A stretch of 64,000 nt of DNA from Pilaira anomala (Eukaryota; Mucoromycota; Mucoromycetes; Mucorales; Mucoraceae): positions 186,001 through 250,000 of the forward strand of contig JAIXMQ010000007.1 of assembly GCA_025716855.1 (NCBI GenBank), in the 5' to 3' direction. The translations under genes were made by a program, and so were the position numbers. Shown piece by piece: positions 53,618-64,000 of the stretch. The notes beneath the pieces are model-generated. The model worked only from the letters and a program-made list of their open reading frames with translations, searched no databases and was not told where the DNA came from. The stretch's first letter is position 1; each line of letters starts with the position of its first letter.

Positions 53618-54922
53618 GTTTAATATGATGTCTCAAGATATATATAAAAAAAAACGATGTATATAATGCTTACAACAATCGACTTCACGCTAGTCAAACT
53701 AAACAAATGCTGATAACTAACTATTTTTTGTTCCTGAGTTATATTGTTACAATGCCACCCGAATAAAAAATGAACAGCACCATCAATAATTTTAACAAAC
53801 AGAGGCGGACTAAGGATACTTTGCCAGAATAAAACAGGCTTCAGGAATATCTTACGGCCTAACAGGAAGTAAATAATAGAGGGTGCTGATTTAATAAATC
53901 GATTAAACATGGGATGAGAGAAACCTTTTGGTGTAGCAGCAGGAGCCAAAGCAATAAATAAATTGACCTTTTTGTTTAAATCTGAGTTCATAGAAAGCCC
54001 TGCAAATGCTTGTGTTGTACCTTGAGAAAATCCTATATACGTTAAACTTGAAGAACCTGTTTCTTTTAATATATACTATTTTTTTTTTTTTTTCGTGAAT
54101 GTTATAAATAAAATCAAGCGAATAAAAGTATATAAAATGTAAATATGCTTACATCGATTGTGTCTGGTAAATCAAACAAAGCAAATTCATCGATTGAGAA
54201 CTGCCAGAAATCAGCATGATTAGGATCTTTAGTTAAATGCGCGTGGCTGTACTTATTTCCACGTGCATTTCCCATCCACACATCGTATCCTTGATCTGCT
54301 AACTGTAGGGCGAGATTGCGCTCTTTCTCAATATTTGATATCCATACTTCAGAAGTTAGAGTCAGACCATGATAGAGTAGAACAACAGGCTTGTGGTTGT
54401 AATTAGCATCATGTGTCGGTTTCTCAAAGTCGTGGATTTGATTTATGATGGTGGTACCTGATTTCAAAATAGGAACTCTTTTATATTTCATGCTCTGTTT
54501 ACGTCCTTCTGGAATGCGATGGATACATAATATGTATTTATCTCTCGTTTGTGCAAAGTGTTCTTCATATTCGTACTTCCTATCAATGCAAATTGTTTAA
54601 TTTGATATATTTGTAAAGGGCAGTTTATGTATACCAGTATTTTATCATGTCTTCAAAAGTTGCAGCATACTGTAAAGGGTTCGCTGTTGAGAATAGTCGA
54701 GGAAATACACTATATTACAGTAAGAAAATAGAAAGAGAGAAAAAAAAATAGACAATCAGCCAAGATTATAAAACAAGTACTTTACGATCGTATTGTAGAA
54801 TCGACTAAACTGATGATGAACCTTGGTGTTAGAATGACAACAAGACGAAAAATGGACTCGGCCCAGAATATAAATAAGGTTAGCAATAAATTATAAAATG
54901 AGGTAAGTGGGCGAATAAACAT
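53223..54922 (-). CDS. Sterol esterase / acid-lipase family (TGL1/YEH-like)
   Basis: Exons 54922-54786, 54709-54635, 54579-54153, 54075-53674 and 53564-53223 give 460 residues. An N-terminal hydrophobic helix (NLLLTLFIFWAESIFRLVVI) anchors it, as in yeast lipid-droplet and membrane sterol esterases. The alpha/beta-hydrolase lipase features are complete: oxyanion segment LLYHGLTLTSEVW, GNARGNKYS, nucleophile GFSQG (Ser about 230), acid YGSDDTLVD and histidine NWEHMDFLWA. It should hydrolyse steryl esters or triacylglycerol. All five exons join in phase; W of MIKYWKYEYEEH is split by an intron. Confidence 0.9.
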
Positions 54923-55006
54923 AATACAGGAGAAAGAGAAAAGAAATAAAAGGAAGGTATGAACAAATGCTACTATTTTTTTTTTTTATTTAAATTTTTT
55001 TTTTTT

Positions 55007-56147
55007 TTAAATATCTTTTTTAGCTTCAGGAGTGCTTAAACTTCTCTCCAATTTGTTATGTTCTTCAGCTAATCTTCCATATTCTTTAGATTGTTGTTCA
55101 CTTTGCTTCTTTAAAGTATCGAAATCAAGCTTTTGACGCTTCAATTCCTTGATTTGAACGTTTAATACATCAACCTTTTTCTTATAATCATCTTCCATAT
55201 CAATATAACGTTGTTGGCCTTTAGTAACATCAGCAGTCTTTTGTAAAATATAGATTAGAACTTGTTTATGCTAGTTTTTACTAGAGAGAGAGAGAAAAAA
55301 AAATTTACCTCTGTCTTTGCCTTCTTTAATTCTTCTTCGCGTTGAACTAAATCCAATACAAGTGCACTGGTTCTTTCCAAGATCCTATTTCACATGTGAG
55401 TAGCCCTCATTAAAACTCAATTATATAAAAAAAAAAAAAAAAAAAAAAAATCTTACAAAGACAAGAAAAGAGTAAAGCCGGTAAGATAAAGATTTCTTTG
55501 AGCATAAAACTTTTTAGCTTTGATACTGGTTTCATAACTATAATCATGATGGTGTTGTTGATCTCCTTCTACTTCAGAATCAATACGTTGAAGGCGACTG
55601 ATGGTATCTATTTTTTTTTTTATACGCGTAATTTTTAATACATAGTGTTACATATATCCTTGTTTCTTTTCTATTACCAATAAATAAAACGAAAATAAAC
55701 CTAATTAACAACATTTAGTATTATGTCCTTTTATTTGAACTTAAAAAAAATATATATATATATATATACTTTACCCGAACACGATCTTGAAGAAGTACAT
55801 TGCTTTTGCCATCTATTGAGAAACAAATACATATTTAGTTCCTGCAAATTCATATTGAATCTCGGTAATACTTTACTGCTGGAGAACCTAAAGCAAACTT
55901 AAGCATAGCGTGTCGCCAGCGAGAAGGTAAAGGAAGCTACAAAGAGAGAGAGAGAAAAAAAAAAGGGGGGGAAGTTCATAACCTAAACTTGAACAGTTGT
56001 TCTTTTGTTACTTACAACAAGAACGCCAAAGGCGATCATCTAAATAAAATAGTTAGTGAAAAGGCATAAAAAATAGCTTCAAAAAGTTTCTGTAAAAAGT
56101 ACCTCGGTAACAAGAATCGCAAACGTAATAGAATAGTAAATAGCCAT
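55007..56147 (-). CDS. BAP31/YET3-like ER membrane protein
   Basis: Seven exons (56147-56103, 56039-56016, 55936-55877, 55812-55775, 55597-55457, 55384-55309, 55237-55007) give 204 residues. One exon is only 24 nt. Three hydrophobic segments (YYSITFAILVTEMIAFGVLV; MAKAMYFFKIVFG; YLTGFTLFLSLIL) precede a long coiled coil (KKKVDVLNVQIKELKRQKLD onward) and the C-terminus KKDI, a dilysine ER-retrieval signal. This matches BAP31 and yeast Yet1/Yet3, which escort membrane cargo in the ER. Exon 5 acceptor choice is inferred from phase and alignment. Confidence 0.85.
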
Positions 56148-57392
56148 TGTATATAGTTATAAGGATAAAAAAAAAAAGAGAAAAAGAATAACAAGTTTCT
56201 TGGCGAAAAAAAAATAACAAGAAAAGACTAATGGAATCAAACCCCGAGCGAATTTCTACACGTGTTCTTTTTTGTGTCGTATGTTGTATATATCCATAGA
56301 AACGCCAAATTAGTATGTGTGCCCTTGTCAGGATAAATTTTCTTAAGGTGGGCTGAGAGCAATTCCTTTTTTATTTGAACTTTACAAGTAACCACCAAAC
56401 TTCTCCTTTAAATCGAGTTTTACATGTAATCATATCAGACCAACAATTTGTAGGAGGTCTTGTATATATATATATATATATACAAATGTTTTGCTAAAAA
56501 AAACTTTTTTCAGTTTTTTCAAAACTAAAAAAAAAAAAAAAAGCTGTTTCCGCAGTTGGGTTGAAGTTAACTATGTCATTTGTAAAACTAAGGTGTGTAA
56601 CAAGGATTACCGATATAGCCAACGATTACAGCATGCTTAAATAAAACACTCAGCTTTTTTTTTGGAAATTAAATTTATTATGAGAGAGTGTATATACATT
56701 GATTTTATTCTATTTTGCATATAAAATACTTTGTTACTAAAACAAGGTCATTACATACTCATTATAAGATCTTGCGTTAGAGAATCACATCTAATACTTA
56801 CCGGTTCAATCATGTGTCAACTTTGCACATGAAAAGTAAAATTGACAAATAACAGTTTGTTTTAAAAAGCTTGCATGAATATCAGATAAAGTTATCCGCC
56901 AATAGTCGTGCTTGATTTATAGGAGTTACACAATAAAGAGTAACTAGCATTTACTTTCTGCTCTTTTCTGTTCCCAATCTCTAATAGAGCTATACATAAT
57001 GAACAATAAGCTTGGGTATGTCAAGTAGGACATAATGCAAAAACTGTTGCATAAACTATTCGGTCTCTATCAAACTCCTTTTAATGTGCAGCTTAAAATG
57101 ACGAGCGACAAAAAAAAAAAAGGTAAGTCAAGCTGTCGAAGCCACAGAGACTGGCATTTATAACAGAGCTATTGATGATGGATGTGTTATTATGGATTCA
57201 AGTATAGATGTGATCTGTGTTGTATCAAAGCCATGATTTAGCTGCATTAAAAAAAACCATTATTTCTAGACTCTTGTTATATACATTGAATACTTTAGCC
57301 AAGAAACGGTGCTATAAAGGGACATAAACAGCCTTTTCATTATAAATTCAAGTGAGCCATATCTATCTTAATTTCAACAAGACATACAACTT

Positions 57393-57426
<34 letters not shown>

Positions 57427-57915
57427 TAGGGGCATTTTTTCAAGGGCCAACACTTTTTCTTAAAATAATTGATAAAAATTCAGTTTGTATGATCGGCTCA
57501 AAAAGTAAAGCAGTGGTATTCGTTTCTTATATTTAAAGCTAATTTCAGATTTATATAATATCCCAAGGAGCAAAACACGATTGGGATCTTTTGCACATTT
57601 ATTCATTGATGAAACCTTACTATTATATACCTCTTACTATAGTGAGTTTTTATTTTCACTTAAATACAATATAAATATAGTATGTAAAAATCAATATGAA
57701 AATAGGATACACATGCAAAAGAGAAAACAGATAAGACCTTCATGATGAATATATTGCACTCACATGTAAGCCATATCGTCATTTGGATTAGTTCGCCGCT
57801 ATAAAAAAAAACAAAGGAGGAAGGGAGAGAAAAAAAAAAGGGCTTGACCTTGTGAGTGTGTTTGTGTGTTTTTTTTTTACCTAATAATAAAAAAAAAAAA
57901 AAAAAAAACTTTATT
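56148..57915. promoter_or_regulatory. Intergenic, 1.8 kb, divergent promoters
   Basis: Lies between the divergent BAP31-like and AP-3 beta start codons. A short stretch near 57030-57210 (GLYQTPFNVQLKMTSD, then AVEATETGIYNRAIDDGCVI) reads like coding sequence on the plus strand but is broken by a poly-A and stops, and I do not recognise it. Otherwise AT-rich with poly-A tracts. Confidence 0.4.
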
Positions 57916-59343
57916 ATGGAAGTATCCGATTATATCAATAGTGCAAAGACATTTGCAGAGAAAGCAGCCAAACTTTCACAAAAGATGTCTCAAGGACTTG
58001 TAGACAATGCGCGTGAGTTAGGCTTTCCTGGTAGCGAGTCAGGAGCACAATACTTTGACACTTCTGAAGAAAAGATGCGTAATATTAAACGACAATTGGA
58101 TTCTAAAAACGATCGAGAAAAGCTGGATGGCTTAAAGAGACTGATTGCGGTAAGGATGAAAATTAAAATAATAGGATGGTTTTAGTTAATGTATCTGTAT
58201 TTTTTTTTTTTTTTTTTAAAGATGATATCCAAGGGTAGAGACGTTTCCGAGTTTTTTCCTGATGTCGTCAAGAATGTGGTGTCTCAAAATATAGAGATTC
58301 GTAAATTGGTTTATATTTTTTTATTAAGGTATGCTGAGCAAGAACCTGATTTAGCTCTGTTATCCATCAACTCGTTTCAAAAGGACTTGAGTGATAAGAA
58401 CCAGATTATTCGAGCTATGGCCTTACGTGTTATGAGTGGTATTCGTGTACCTGTGATCAGTCCTATTGTATTACTTGGTATCAAGAAATGTATTACGGAC
58501 CCTAGTCCTTATGTTCGAAAGACTGCTGCACATGCTATACCTAAATGTTACAGGTAAAAAAAATAAGGTATATTTAGGTTTTTTCCTTTTTTTTCTCTAA
58601 CGTCGTGTGTATAGTTTGGACTCCTCTCAAAAGGAAGCTTTGGTTGAAATTATCGCAACGTTATTAAAAGATAGATCGAATATTGTGATTGGAAGTACTA
58701 TTATGGCATTTAACGAAGTATGTCCAAACAGATTTGATTTGATCCATCCTTGTTTCAGAAAGTTATGTTCCATGTTGGGTGATTGTGATGAATGGGGACA
58801 AATGTCGATTCTGAACGTCTTGATACGATACGGAAGAAGTCAATTTTTAAACCCCAATCCTAATGTAAAATTGATATACAAAAGTGTTTTTTTACATCAA
58901 TTTTAACCCCCCTTTTTTTTTTTTTTCTGTATAACTAATAGGGTGAAGATGAATCTAAAGTACAACCAAAAAAGAAGGCAATCACAAACAACAAATCATT
59001 TTATTCCTCTGATGATTCTTCTGTATCTGATGACGACGACCAAGATCAACTTGATATTGAAGTGATAGAATTAGATGTGGATCATGAATTATTGTTAAAG
59101 AGTTGTATTCCTTTATTACAAAGTCGTAACAGTGGTGTTGTATTAGCCGTTGCCAAATTATTTTATTATTTATCTCCAGCCTCTGAAGCCGAAAAGATTG
59201 CAAAGCCTCTTATTCGTATTTTAAGATCGCATCGAGAACAATCTTACGTGGTACTCTCTAATATTGCTGCCATGTCACTTAAAAGACCTGTAAGTATATA
59301 CATTATATAGTATAAATTAACGAAACAAAGATTTTTAAATGTC

Positions 59344-59374
<31 letters not shown>

Positions 59375-60247
59375 TTTAGTATTTGTTCGAGTCATCATTT
59401 CAACATTTTTATACGCAATCTTCTGAACCTGTATTTATTCGTGATACAAAATTAGATATCTTGACAACGATTGTAACTGAATCCAATATACATACCTTAC
59501 TTGGAGAATTACAACAATATGTCAAGAGTCCAAATAAAGATTTTGTAGCAGCTACGATTCAAGCGATTGCACGATGTGCAACGACCGTACCTACTGCAGC
59601 AGATCAATGTTTAAGATTATTAATGAAATTACTTCGTAGTAAAAATGGTAAGTGGATGGGTTTTTTTTTTTAAGAGGGGGAGGAGGGGGGAGAGGTTTAA
59701 TGAAACTAACTTTTTTATATTGTTTGTAGAGTTGGTAGTAGCAGAATCCGTATTAGTGTTGACACGTTTATTACAAGTGCCTAACGTCCAAAGATCCAAA
59801 TCAGTCATTGCACTTGTCAAGTTATTAGAGACACTCAAGGTACCTATGGCCAGAGCCAATATTTTATGGTTAGTTGGACAATATGCAGAGACATTACCCC
59901 ATGTGGGACCCGATGTGTTACGTCAAGCTGTAAAGAACTTTGTGAATGAAGATAATATTACCAAACTTCAAATCTTGACATTATCTGCCAAACTCATTTG
60001 TTTAAACCCTGATCATTCGATCTTGAACAATTTGAATCAGTATTTGCTTAACTTGGCAAGATATGATACAGATTATGATGTTAGAGATCGAGCAAGATTC
60101 TTACGTGCTTTAACTATACCAAATCAACAAGAAAAAGCTGGATTAAATCAAATAAAGCATCATTTGAAAGATATCTTGCTATCAAACAAGGAAGCACCCG
60201 TGATTGAAAGTGAAGCTAACAGTAAGTCATCATTTGTGATTTAAAGG

Positions 60248-60284
<37 letters not shown>

Positions 60285-60834
60285 ATTTATATGTTGTATG
60301 TTTTTTTTTTTTTTTTTTTTTACAGATTCTGCTGACTATAATATCGGTTCACTTTCTCTTTTGGCACATCAACCACTTCCAGGTTATGAACCTTTACCTG
60401 ATTTCCCTGAAGAACAACCTGATACCAGTGTGCGTAACGTAGAAGAATTAGAAGGATGGAGTGGAAGTAGAACAGTAGTGATGGAATCAGGCTTTGGAAG
60501 TGATAGTTTTGATCAAAGATATCGTAGTAGTCGATTTAATTCAGGTAGTGCCTCTACAGCATTATCTGGGGTTGAAGCGATGGGTAACTCATCCATGTAT
60601 TCGCCTTCTTCTGCTACTGTCAAAAAGAAGGGTAATGATTATGATTTAGATGCCTTTTATGATGAATCCACAGATGAAGAAGAATCTTCTGAAGAGAGTG
60701 AAGAAGACGATAGTGAAGAAGAAAGTGAGGAAGAGGAAGAAGGGGAGGAGGAGGAGGGGAGTGAAGAAGGTACTGGTTCTGAAGAGGAAACAGATTCTAG
60801 TAGTGAAGATGAACGTGTACCAAGGAAGAAATAA
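57916..60834 (+). CDS. APL6: AP-3 adaptor complex beta subunit
   Basis: Exons 57916-58149, 58222-58553, 58615-58864, 58942-59289, 59380-59647, 59730-60221 and 60326-60834 give 810 residues. The adaptin alpha-solenoid is clear ([86 protein letters not shown]). An acidic Ser/Asp insert ([19 protein letters not shown]) and a very acidic C-terminal hinge ([20 protein letters not shown] region) are typical of AP-3 beta, as opposed to AP-1/2 beta; there is no ear domain. AP-3 carries cargo from Golgi/endosome to the vacuole independently of the endosomal VPS route. Confidence 0.92.
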
Positions 60835-61356
60835 TTGTATAATAATAATAATAATAATAAAAAACCACCCCCTTACCCTTAAGCAAAGTGTATGTGTATA
60901 TACATACACAGATAATCTAAACTTGATGAATTCATAATTGAAGTGCCGTCCGAATTTTTAACACAAAACAGCTGCTGTGATACTTTTTTTCTCCTTTTTC
61001 TATTCCTTTCTCTCTTTCATTTTTTTTTTTTTAAAAAAAAATATTTATTCGTTTTGGCTATTTCATCAAATTTAGTATTATCGGGAGGAACTCTATCTGA
61101 TTTAGATAGACGTAAGCGTAGAAAGACCTCTTCGTTTACATCCACCAGCACCACCACCAGCACCACCACCACCACCACAACAACAACAACAACAGTATTG
61201 ACACACTCACGAGTGAGTAATAACAAGACTCCTAATAAAATTAATAGTAAACCACCCCTCACGACTATAGCAAGCACAACAAATAAAATAGCATCATCAT
61301 CATCACCACCACCACTATCATCATCATTTACTTTACCAAGACCCAACAAACAGCAT

Positions 61357-61883
61357 ATGCCTGATATTGTGCATGATCCAATTCGATGTATGTTTAGAGC
61401 GATATTAGATACAAAAGGGAATTCAGGTAATAAATATATATAATAGATTAGTGATTAGGAGCGTGTAATATTAATTTTTTTTTTTTTTTTGTAGCGGCAT
61501 TATGTTATTTACCAACGAGATACAAAAATATCATTGAATTTTATCATATTGTGAGTTTTATTTTTTATTTTACATTTTTATTCTCAACTTTTTTTTTTTA
61601 TAAAAGAGAGATTTAAAGGAAAAAAGAAACAAATTGTAGTAAACAAAAAATCAAAAAAAAACACAAAAAAAAAAAAAAAAACTACATCATCATCATTTAG
61701 GAAATACCGTTTGCTTATCGAAATCAAGGATTAGGTGATCTATTACTATTAAAAGCATTCGAATGGGTTCAAGAAAAAAAAATGTTGGTTATACCTACTT
61801 GTCCATTTGTCCTTAAATATTTAGAGGCTTCTTTTCCAGATCAAAAAACTGGTTATTGGTTAAATATTATGGCAAGTGAATAA
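61357..61883 (+). CDS. NATD1-like GNAT-fold N-acetyltransferase
   Basis: Exons 61357-61426, 61495-61550 and 61701-61883 give 102 residues when started at the ATG at 61357. The core IIEFYHIEIPFAYRNQGLGD (with RNQGLG, the acetyl-CoA-binding loop) and FEWVQEKKMLVIPTCPFVLK match the small one-domain GCN5-related family that includes human NATD1. Substrate unknown. The same frame stays open upstream to about 61078, through a Thr/Ser-homopolymer segment (SGGTLSDLDRRKRRK, poly-Thr, PPP), and begins after a good acceptor (CAAATTTAG), so an upstream exon and an N-terminal extension are possible. I could not find that exon. Confidence 0.75.
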
Positions 61884-62254
61884 CTAATAAAAATTCTCCT
61901 TCCATATAATTTTGGTGGTGGGTAACATGATTTCTTGTTTCAAGTTTAAGACGATCACCTGTTTATTTATTTTTTTTAAAAAAAAAAAAAAAGGTCCAGA
62001 AGCTCATTTACAGAACTTAAATTTTCTTCCAATAAAAAAAAACCTTTACCTACACTGTGAGAAGATTGCTTATGTAATATCATTACACAAAAAAAAAAAA
62101 TGAATTACTGCTGCAGGTACACATACAAGAAAATAAAAACAAAGAGATATAAAGCCTTAAATTGGTATTATGAGCATTGTACAGCAATGAATATATTATA
62201 AATATGTGTATAGTAGTAGTAGTAGTATGGTATGTGACGAAAAGAGATCAGTTT
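61884..62254. terminator. Convergent 3' flanks
   Basis: 370 bp between the stops of the acetyltransferase (plus) and the kinase (minus). It contains poly-A/T runs and a TAG microsatellite near 62213, and must hold both polyadenylation regions. No gene seen. Confidence 0.4.
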
Positions 62255-64000
62255 TCAAGAAGAAAGTTCGTGATACAAATGACCAATTTCATTCAAAAGA
62301 ATATTATTGATAGATTTCATGACTTGTTTTGCATGAAGACCAAGTAAAGCATTATGTTGATAATGATCTTCTTTTAATTTAAACCCTATTTTTCCACCTG
62401 CCCACCTTGCTTCATAAACCATGACAGTGAATTCTAAAACGGAAAGATGATCATGCATGAAAGGTTCATCCGGTTGTTGTTGTAGTTGTTGTTGATCTTC
62501 TAATGTTTGACTTGGTTTAATGAATTTAGACCAAACAAGATAAGGACATAAAGAACGTATAGTAAATTGGTCTGTTCGTTTAGTTTGGATCTTGAGTTGT
62601 TGTAGCACTTTCTCTAGATCAGTCATTAATTTATCTGGACTGACTCGGAAGAGTTGGGCTCGGTTGAAGTGGAATAAACTCTTTGGATGGTCGTTTCTTT
62701 TTTTAGATTTAAAGGAGGGGACGACTTCTGATTTACTTGATTTTAACACCAGTATCTTGGCTATTTATTATTATTATTAGTATTCTACATATATATAATG
62801 TAACATGTATAAAATTACCTTTTTGGCTTGATGTGGTTGTATCTGGTTGATTTTCATGGGTCAACATAGGATCAAGTTGAGTAGGTAAATTACCTGTAGA
62901 ATTATCAAATGAGGTTCGATTTTGCTTTCGATTGATTGACATTTTCTTCCAAGCAGGTCTAGAACTCGTACTGGTAGTTGAATGAATCGATTGTCGTTTT
63001 GATTCTGATATAATCACTTGACTATTACTCTTACTATTTAATTCTAAAAGAAAAAAAAAATTATATTAATAAATAAAATAAATAGATTACAAAAAAAAAA
63101 CTTACTGGATTCATCTGTGGCAGTTAATACAGAAGAAGATGAAGAAATACTAGGTGCGATCGGGATGGACTCTACATTTGCACGTGAAGATAATTTAAGA
63201 CCAAATTTCTTCATGGTCTGTAGACTCTTTTGTCTTAGTAAAGTAGATTTTCGTACGACAGGTATATTTTCACTTTTGGATAGAGTAGGTGTTGGTATAT
63301 CATTTGGTGATAATCTAGTTGGATAAGTTTTAGTACTTTTGGCTTGAAATACTGGTGGTGGAATAGGTAACTCAGGTAATTTTTTTGATGCATCAAAAGT
63401 ACGTCTTCTAACAAGTGAAGTTGAATCTAATTTCTTACTTGGATCTACTGCTGCACTACTACTACTACTAGCGACTAAAGTACTTGTGGATCGACTGAGA
63501 GTGACAGGAGGATTTTCTGTAGTATTTAATAACTGTTTCTTTCTTTCATCCGATTCTCTTCTTTCCTTTACCAAGTAATAAATCGAGACTAATGGATCGT
63601 ACATGGCAGGTAAAGATTGGAAATCGTCATGCATTTGTGTCTTTTTTCGAGTCGATAGAGTGCGTCTCCATTTAGGTCTACTTGCTAACGTTTGATCATC
63701 GTTGACCTTTTTTTGAAAGTTTTGGTCGATTTTTAAGGCAGCTACTTGGTAGGCATTCGAAGAAACAATCTTTTGTAGTTTTTCGTGAATTTCTTCGGGG
63801 CTGCCTAAACCAAACCCGTGCATTCCTTGTACGATCTCCATATCGATGGTTTCGAGTGGTTGACGGTGAGGTAAGTAGTTTCGAATGGGCTCTTCGTACC
63901 CTTTGTTCATCCAGGGATGTGCTTGAATTCCTGAGAGTGTGATACGGTCTTTTGGGTTGACGACGAATATCTTTGATAATAAATCGAGACAATCTAAATA
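62255..64000 (-). CDS. KIN1: KIN1/KIN2 (MARK-family) protein kinase, C-terminal part
   Basis: The gene enters from beyond the window; exons 64000-63106, 63043-62819 and 62760-62255 are visible and in phase. The first visible residues are kinase subdomain XI (LDLLSKIFVVNPKDRITLSG, IQAHPWMNKGYEEPIRNYLP, HRQPL), which fits the fungal Kin1/Kin2 group. A long Ser/Pro-rich linker follows, with KWRRTLSTRKKTQ. The C-terminus (MTDLEKVLQQLKIQTKRTDQ, then VLEFTVMVYEARWAGGKIGF, ending IGHLYHELSS) is a KA1 membrane-binding domain. Kin1/2 act at the plasma membrane in polarity, exocytosis and ER-stress signalling. The catalytic residues themselves are outside the window. Confidence 0.88.

Noticed and set aside
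61017..61349. Minus-strand Val-rich ORF
   Set aside because: It is the complement of the poly-Thr/Ser coding stretch of the acetyltransferase region.

Overview
The window is nuclear DNA of an early-diverging filamentous fungus, most likely a Mucoromycotina species of the Mucorales type. This rests on the strong A+T bias with many homopolymer tracts, genes cut by short introns of about 50-75 bp with GTAAGT/GTAAAA donors, a CotH-type spore-coat kinase homologue (a family expanded in Mucorales) and fungal orthologues such as KXD1, PPN2, IPA1, SHR3 and VMA22. Exon models were built by hand and checked for reading phase; homology calls come from recalled family motifs, not searches. No rRNA, tRNA or CRISPR was recognised.

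Layout. 1-11 kb is a repeat-rich relic zone: a 602-bp element with 19-bp inverted ends, a 458-bp higher-order tandem repeat, a frameshifted enolase-superfamily (L-fuconate dehydratase/ENOSF1-like) pseudogene, a five-copy 362-bp satellite, fragments of HTH and RGG-type ORFs, and a multi-exon gene relic carrying an expanded AAPKK repeat. 12.1-15.3 kb holds an NAD kinase and a secreted KRE9/KNH1-like wall protein. 15.3-22.9 kb is gene-poor and contains a broken HMG-CoA lyase fragment between two diverged direct repeats. 22.9-38.9 kb is dense and normal: F-box/LRR protein, KXD1, CotH, PPN2-like polyphosphatase, IPA1/UBE3D, CK2 alpha, a large FUSC/DUF2421 membrane protein and SHR3.

39.37-46.65 kb is the most unusual segment: a 7.3-kb inverted repeat with nearly identical arms of about 2.15 kb. 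Each arm carries a truncated HMG-CoA lyase fragment, the 3' third of a SUMO-targeted-ubiquitin-ligase-type SNF2/RING translocase (ULS1-like) and two miniature inverted-repeat elements. The complete ULS1-like gene starts 12 bp inside the inner edge of one arm and ends in the other, so its 5' leader is antisense to its own 3' coding region.

46.7-64 kb returns to ordinary genes: VMA22, an STF2/HABP4-like small protein, an AVT3/4-type vacuolar amino-acid transporter, a sterol esterase/lipase, BAP31/YET3, AP-3 beta (APL6), a NATD1-like acetyltransferase and the 3' part of a KIN1/2 kinase running off the end. Many of these genes serve the vacuole and endomembrane system (V-ATPase assembly, vacuolar amino-acid export, AP-3 sorting, ER cargo handling, BORC/BLOC subunit, vacuolar polyphosphatase). 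They are transcribed from both strands, so this is co-location, not an operon.
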